A stretch of DNA of 6,565 nucleotides, taken from an uncultured Dechloromonas sp. (GTDB lineage Bacteria; Pseudomonadota; Gammaproteobacteria; Burkholderiales; Rhodocyclaceae). The translations under genes and the position numbers were made by a program. Positions 1 to 6,565 of the stretch are shown piece by piece. The notes under the pieces are model-generated. The model was not told where the DNA came from. It made no database searches and saw only the letters and a program-made list of their open reading frames with translations. The first letter of the stretch is position 1. The number at the start of each line of letters is the position of its first letter. Location: contig CAMKYP010000224.1 of NCBI GenBank assembly GCA_946477505.1, forward strand, positions 1 to 6,565. Reading direction: 5' to 3'.

Positions 1-203
1 GCTTGCTGGCCGCTGCGCTGGTCGGCGGCGGCCTTTACCTGCTGGCGGCGCCGGTCGGCGAGCTGGCGGCGCTCTACGGCAGCGCCTTTGCCTTCCGCCA
101 GCCCGCTGCCGGCGAGGTCGCCGTGCTGGCCGGTCTGGGCGCATTCCTTGGCTGGCTGGGCGCACAGCTGTCGGTCAGCCTGTCGCTGCGGAAATTTGAC
201 TAG
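1..203 (+). CDS. ftsX: Cell division protein FtsX, C-terminal fragment (5' end outside window)
   Basis: The reading frame is open from the left edge (first full codon at base 3) to TAG at 201-203, giving 66 residues of a C-terminus. It contains a hydrophobic helix (residues 2-16 of the fragment), a short loop with the pattern LAALYGSAF, a second hydrophobic helix ending GWLGAQLSVSLSLRKFD, and a short cytoplasmic tail. This order, and especially the helix ending in GW-x-(A/G)A followed by a basic HLR-like tail, is what I recall from the end of FtsX. FtsX is the inner-membrane partner of the ATPase FtsE and controls peptidoglycan hydrolases at the division septum. The TTG at base 3 is not the real start; the protein begins upstream of the window. 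The stop overlaps the next gene by 8 bases, so the two are probably co-transcribed. Another FtsX/MacB-type permease is possible, but the tail fits FtsX best. Confidence 0.82.
   Translation, partial: LLAAALVGGGLYLLAAPVGELAALYGSAFAFRQPAAGEVAVLAGLGAFLGWLGAQLSVSLSLRKFD
190..198 (+). promoter_or_regulatory. Start region of the oxidoreductase: weak ribosome-binding site and TTG start inside the ftsX end
   Basis: GGAAA at 190-194 is the only purine-rich stretch before the TTG at 196-198 and lies too close for a good Shine-Dalgarno site. The start codon sits before the ftsX stop (201-203) in another frame. This arrangement suits re-initiation by ribosomes finishing ftsX. The choice of start rests on the intact Tat signal and not on this site. 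Confidence 0.4.
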
Positions 204-1799
204 CCGGCGGGAGTTTCTGGCTAGCGTCGGGGCGGTAGCCCTGGCCGGCTGCGTTCCCTCAGGAAAACCACCGTTGCCACCGGGCGATCTGCTCGGAATG
301 AACATGGCGCGCGGCCATCGTTTGCGCGATGCAGTGCTGCAGCCGCCGACGGCTACCCGGCAAACCGGCGCCCTGATCGTCGGCGGCGGCATCTCGGGCC
401 TCTCCGCCGGGTGGTGGCTGGCGCGCCACGGCTACGACGATTTCACGGTGCTGGAGATGGACGATGTCCCGGGAGGGAACTCGCGGGGCGGGCAATCGCC
501 GACGACTGCCTATCCATGGGGGGCTCACTACCTGCCCCTGCCCGGTCCCGAAGCTGTGCTCGTGCGCGAGCTGTTGGCCGAACTGGGGGTTTTGCAAGGC
601 AACCCGTCCGCACCTCGGCCGACCTACGATGAACGCTATCTATGCGCCACACCACAGGAGCGCGTCTATCGCGACGGACTCTGGGAGGAAGGCTTGTTGC
701 CGCATCGCGGCCTGAATGCCGGCGAGCGTGCCCAGCAGCAGGATTTCCAGGCGCGAATGGACGAACTGAAGCGGCTCCGCGGGCGCGATGGCCGTCGCGT
801 TTTCGCCCTGCCCATGGCCCTTTCCAGCGCTGATGCCGAGTGGCGCGCGCTGGACCGCCTGTCTTTCCGGCAGTGGTTGCTCGACAACGGCTTTACGGCG
901 CCCACGCTGCACTGGCTGGCCAATTACGCCTGCCGCGACGATTACGGCTGCGATTACGCGCAGACCTCGGCCTGGGCCGGGCTGCATTATTTTGCCTGTC
1001 GCAACGGCGAAGCCGGCAACGCGGCTAGCGATACCGTCCTGACCGCGGCGGACGGTAACGGCTGGCTGGTGCACGGCTTGGCGAAGGTCGTCGGCGAGCG
1101 CCTGGCCTGCGGCGCTGCGGTGGTGCGCATCGAGGAAGGCACGGCCGGCGTCAGCGCTGATGTCTTGATCGGTGAGCGCATGGTGCGCTACCAGGCCCGG
1201 CAGCTGATCTGGGCCGCGCCGGCATTCGTGCTGCCCCACGCCTGGCCGGAGATGCCGGGCGAACTGAAGGCGGCGGCCAGCGCCGGCGACTACGCGCCCT
1301 GGCTGACGGCGAACCTGCATCTGTCGTCGTGGCCGGAGGAGCGCTATGGCGCGCCACCGGCATGGGACAACGTGTTCTACGACAGCCCGGGATTAGGCTA
1401 TGTGACGGCCAGCCATCAATTGATGCGTCGCCACCAGGACGGAACGGTATTCACTTACTATCGGGCACTCAACGACGTAACCCCGGCCGAAGGGCGCCGC
1501 CTGCTGCTGGAAACGCCGCGCGAAGCCTGGGCTGAGGGCATCCTGGCCGAGCTCGAGCGGGCGCATCCGGATATTCGCCGCCTGGTCACGCGCCTTGACG
1601 TTTTCCGCAATGCCCACGCCATGCGCCGGCCGGTGCCCGGCGCCTTGTTCGACGGCCAGCGCGAGCGGCTGGCGAATTTCCGGCACCCCCGCATTTTTCT
1701 GGCGCATGCCGACCTGTCGGGCTTTTCCTTGTTCGAGGAGGCGCAGTATCGCGGCGTTGTCGCGGCTCGGCGGGTCTTGGCGCAGGTCGGGCGGACCGC

Positions 1800-1815
<16 letters not shown>
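196..1815 (+). CDS. Tat-exported, predicted lipoprotein FAD-dependent oxidoreductase (amine-oxidase-like)
   Basis: This is a flavoprotein of 539 residues if it starts at TTG 196. That start puts S3-R4-R5-E6-F7-L8, a twin-arginine motif, at the extreme N-terminus, followed by a short hydrophobic stretch and the lipobox L16-A17-G18-C19. A folded, FAD-loaded lipoprotein sent through Tat is therefore predicted; Val at +2 would favour the outer membrane. Other in-frame starts are ATG 88 and TTG 148, which bury the signal, and ATG 298, which removes it. The ribosome-binding site before 196 is weak (GGA about 3 bases away), so translational coupling to ftsX is likely. The FAD-binding Rossmann fold is clear: G63-G-G65-I-S-G68, the ribose-binding acid E87 at the end of strand 2, and P92-G93-G94-N. 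Near the C-terminus, HADLSG (504-509) followed by FEEA resembles the flavin-contacting end of amine oxidases. A cysteine- and aromatic-rich block lies at 246-269 (C246, C252, C268). The substrate is unknown; amine or polyamine oxidation is only a family-level guess. Confidence 0.85.
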
Positions 1816-4907
<3,092 letters not shown>

Positions 4908-4912
4908 GTCAG

Positions 4913-4916
4913 CCTC
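4913..4916 (-). promoter_or_regulatory. Ribosome-binding site deciding the GTG start of the hybrid kinase
   Basis: On the minus strand GAGG lies five bases before the GTG at 4907-4905. The good spacing supports this GTG over the internal ATG codons at residues 16 and 24, which would shorten or remove the signal peptide. Confidence 0.6.
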
Positions 4917-4922
4917 GTGTCG

Positions 4923-4951
4923 ATATGACGGTGAACCTCAATATGTCATAT
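4923..4951. promoter_or_regulatory. Operator-like inverted repeat ATATGAC-N15-GTCATAT upstream of the kinase
   Basis: Seven-base arms at 4923-4929 and 4945-4951 are perfect inverted copies separated by 15 bases, so their centres are about two helical turns apart. The right arm is also part of a second, tighter palindrome, AATATG-T-CATATT at 4940-4952, with perfect six-base arms around one base. The pair falls in the only AT-rich gap of the window, between namZ and the kinase. Both could be a binding site for a dimeric regulator acting on the kinase gene. The 7-base stem could also form in RNA, but its 15-base loop and lack of a T-run argue against a terminator. No regulator family was recognised from the motif. 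Confidence 0.35.
4940..4948 (-). promoter_or_regulatory. Possible extended -10 promoter element for the hybrid kinase
   Basis: On the minus strand TGACATATT reads as an extended -10 (TGn followed by CATATT, four of six matches to TATAAT). No convincing -35 hexamer is found 16-18 bases upstream, as is often seen with extended -10 promoters. Transcription would begin near 4933, leaving a leader of about 26 bases that contains the GAGG site. The element overlaps the palindrome at 4940-4952. An alternative -10, TAATAT, lies a few bases upstream. The kinase could instead be read through from namZ. Confidence 0.25.
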
Positions 4952-4972
4952 TAGCAACAATTGATGCTTGGT

Positions 4973-4980
4973 CGCTAGCG
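4973..4980. repeat. 8-base palindrome CGCTAGCG spanning the namZ stop
   Basis: A perfect 8-base palindrome covers the namZ TAG stop (4977-4975). It is too short and lacks a loop or T-run, so it is not a terminator. It may be chance. Confidence 0.2.
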
Positions 4981-6210
4981 TGAAGGGAGCTCCGGGCGAT
5001 AGCGCACATGGGCGTCGCGTACTGCGCACCAGCCCGCCTCGTCGGCCGCGACCAGTCGTTCGAGATCGTCCGGGCCAGTCGTCGTGTCGTCGACCCATTC
5101 GCGCAGCAGCGGGGAGCCATTGATCAGGTCGATGGCCAGGCGGTCGAACTCGTATTCGTAGCCAAAATCGCGCCACAGCGGGTAATCCGGGTAGCGTCGA
5201 CGGATGGCCTTGAAGGCGAGTGCCTGGACGCGCCACGGCTTGAAGGCGGTGTGGTCGTAGTAGGGGCCTTCGCAGTGAATCTGCACGCCATGGTTGAGCT
5301 GGCCAGCGTGCTTGTGGAGGGTCGGCTCGAACCAGATTTCACGCAATTTGCAGCCGGCGAGCCAGTGCGGCGCGAGCGCCTGCATGTCGGCGATGAGCGC
5401 GCGGGCGTCGATGTCCGGCGCGCCGAAAATTTCCAGCGGCCGGGTCGTGCCGCGGCCCTCGCTCAGGGTCGTGCCTTCGAGCATCACGGTGCCGGCGTAG
5501 GCGCGTGCCATCCACAGATTGGGGGCGTTGGGGCTGGGGTTGATCCAGGTGCGTTCGCCGAGCGGCCAGCCGTGGCCGGGCGCGGCGTCGGGCTGCCAGC
5601 CCCGCATCTCGATGACGCGGTAATCCACTTCCAGGCCCAGTTCCGCGATGAACCAGTCGCCCAGTTCGCCCATCGTCAGACCGTGGCGCATCGGCATCGG
5701 TCCTGCGCCGACGAAGCTTTCCCAGCCGGCACGCAGGGTCAGGCCCTCGACCGGCCGACCGGCCGGGTTGGGACGGTCGAGCACCCAGACGCTCTTGCCG
5801 TGTTCGGCTGCCGCTTCAAGTACGTAGCGCAGCGTGGTGATGAAGGTGTAGATGCGGCAGCCGAGATCCTGCAGGTCGACCAGCAGCACGTCGAAGGCGT
5901 CCATCATGGCGGCGGTGGGCCGGCGCACCTCGCCGTACAGGCTGAAAATCGGGATGCCGAATTGCGGATCGACGTAATCGGGCGATTCGACCATGTTGTC
6001 CTGCTTGTCGCCCTTGATGCCGTGCTGCGGGCCGAAGGCGGCGCAGAGTTGCAGGTCGGGCAGTGTCGCCAGGGCGTCCAGGCTGTGCGTCAGGTCGGCG
6101 GTGACGGACGCCGGGTGGGCGAGCAGGGCGATGCGGCGGCCGGCCAGCGGACGGCGGAGTTCGGGTTCGGCAAGCAGGCGGTCGATGCCGAATTGGATGG
6201 CGTGGGTCAT
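4975..6210 (-). CDS. namZ: DUF1343 / NamZ-family exo-beta-N-acetylmuramidase (GH171)
   Basis: This 411-residue protein belongs to the DUF1343 family, whose characterised member NamZ (Bacillus subtilis YbbC) removes MurNAc from the non-reducing end of peptidoglycan fragments. Family signatures appear in order: GIDRLL (8-13), LAGRRIALLAHPAS (22-35), FGPQHGIKGDKQDNM (59-73), IFSLYGEVRRPT (88-99), VDLQDLGCRIYTFI (111-124), LDRPNPAGR (144-152), MRHGLTMGE (174-182), INPSPNAPNL (223-232) and EGRGTTRPLEIFGAP (251-265). The chosen start, ATG 6210-6208, overlaps the upstream TGA as ATGA and places GIDRLL near the N-terminus as usual. An upstream in-frame start at 6291 would add 27 residues that overlap the preceding gene. 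No signal peptide is visible, so a cytoplasmic enzyme acting on imported muropeptides is inferred. Oddity: position 62 is Gln in GPQHG, where many relatives, as I recall, have Glu. The family call is firm; the exact substrate is inferred. Confidence 0.9.
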   Translation of the reverse strand: MTHAIQFGIDRLLAEPELRRPLAGRRIALLAHPASVTADLTHSLDALATLPDLQLCAAFGPQHGIKGDKQDNMVESPDYVDPQFGIPIFSLYGEVRRPTAAMMDAFDVLLVDLQDLGCRIYTFITTLRYVLEAAAEHGKSVWVLDRPNPAGRPVEGLTLRAGWESFVGAGPMPMRHGLTMGELGDWFIAELGLEVDYRVIEMRGWQPDAAPGHGWPLGERTWINPSPNAPNLWMARAYAGTVMLEGTTLSEGRGTTRPLEIFGAPDIDARALIADMQALAPHWLAGCKLREIWFEPTLHKHAGQLNHGVQIHCEGPYYDHTAFKPWRVQALAFKAIRRRYPDYPLWRDFGYEYEFDRLAIDLINGSPLLREWVDDTTTGPDDLERLVAADEAGWCAVRDAHVRYRPELPSR

Positions 6211-6565
6211 GATGCGTTGCGGTTCAAGGTGAGCGTGAAGCTGGCGAGCGGGTGAAAGTCCGGGCGGTCGGCCGTGTGCGCAAGCGCCCACCAGGATTTT
6301 TGGCCATCGACCGATTCGAGGACGACCGTGAGGCCGATCCGCCAGGTGTCGGTGACCGGGAGCAGGGCGGCGGGCAGCGTGGCGCGCAGCGTCAGGCCTT
6401 GGGCGTCCGCCTGGCAGGCGATCCGCGGGCCGGCGGCGGGGATCGGGGTGGCGATCCGCTGCCGGTAGCCGCTGAAGTCATAGACGGCCCAGGCACCCGA
6501 AGGCGAGAAGTTGAATTCGCGATAGGCATGGCCGCCTGTCGCGGCGACGAAGGCTTCGCAGCAGG
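6207..6565 (-). CDS. DOMON-like domain protein, C-terminal part (5' end outside window)
   Basis: A minus-strand frame enters from the right edge with no start codon in view and runs to TGA at 6209-6207, giving 118 residues. It begins CCEAFVAATGG and contains YREFNFSPSGAWAVYDF (14-30) followed by GYRQR (32-36), then beta-strand-like segments such as LTLRATLP, TWRIGLTVVLES and KSWWALAH. The block E-FNFSPSG-WA-Y-F-YR is the pattern I associate with DOMON-like proteins related to family 9 carbohydrate-binding modules. They form a beta-sandwich that binds sugars or small ligands; no catalytic residues are expected. The stop codon overlaps the namZ ATG as ATGA, so the two are translationally coupled. 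Together with namZ, a role in binding or processing amino-sugar or peptidoglycan fragments is inferred. Roughly half of the protein probably lies beyond the window, so an additional domain or signal peptide cannot be ruled out. Confidence 0.75.
   Translation of the reverse strand, partial: CCEAFVAATGGHAYREFNFSPSGAWAVYDFSGYRQRIATPIPAAGPRIACQADAQGLTLRATLPAALLPVTDTWRIGLTVVLESVDGQKSWWALAHTADRPDFHPLASFTLTLNRNAS

Noticed and set aside
88..195. N-terminal extension of the oxidoreductase from ATG 88 or TTG 148
   Set aside because: It would overlap ftsX by 116 or 56 bases and place the Tat motif 36 or 16 residues further from the N-terminus; the added residues look like an ftsX frame shadow.
640..1320. 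A 226-codon minus-strand open frame inside the oxidoreductase
   Set aside because: Antisense shadow of a gene with clear FAD-binding motifs; no motif of its own.
5008..6255. A 415-codon open frame on the + strand covering most of namZ
   Set aside because: It lies exactly opposite a well-supported gene in GC-rich DNA. Its translation shows no family motif and is the usual biased mix of Ala, Gly, Arg and Val seen in antisense shadows.
6274..6468. A 64-codon + strand open frame at the right edge
   Set aside because: The minus strand here encodes the DOMON-like protein, which has a recognisable motif and a coupled stop.

Overview
The window is GC-rich, gene-dense proteobacterial chromosome. The gene set (FtsX tail, Tat lipoprotein flavoprotein, PhnD-type hybrid histidine kinase, DOMON-like/NamZ pair) fits a betaproteobacterium, perhaps Rhodocyclales. 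That placement is inferred from gene content and style and was not tested. No RNA gene, mobile element, CRISPR array or long non-coding stretch was seen. The only real intergenic gap is 67 bases (4908-4974).

Left block, + strand (1-1815): the C-terminal tail of cell-division protein FtsX (1-203) overlaps by 8 bases the start of a 539-residue FAD-dependent oxidoreductase. The oxidoreductase most likely begins at a TTG codon (196) and carries a twin-arginine signal ending in a lipobox, so it is predicted to be a Tat-exported lipoprotein flavoenzyme. Its substrate is unknown.

Right block, - strand (6565 down to 1800), in transcription order: the C-terminal part of a DOMON-like, carbohydrate-binding-type protein (6565-6207); a DUF1343/NamZ-family exo-N-acetylmuramidase (6210-4975) joined to it by an ATGA overlap; a 67-base AT-rich gap holding inverted repeats and a possible promoter; then a 1035-residue hybrid sensor histidine kinase (4907-1800). 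The kinase is laid out as signal peptide, PhnD-like periplasmic binding domain, one membrane helix, two PAS domains, HisKA, HATPase and receiver. The first two genes suggest handling of peptidoglycan fragments. The kinase may share their transcript or use its own promoter, and no partner regulator is visible.

The two blocks converge and overlap by 16 bases (1800-1815), leaving no intergenic room for a terminator. All the recognisable genes belong to known families. The points that deserve follow-up are the ftsX/Tat-flavoprotein coupling, the Glu-to-Gln change in the NamZ signature motif, the DOMON-NamZ coupling, and the symmetric repeats upstream of the kinase. I did not find a clear new multi-gene system.
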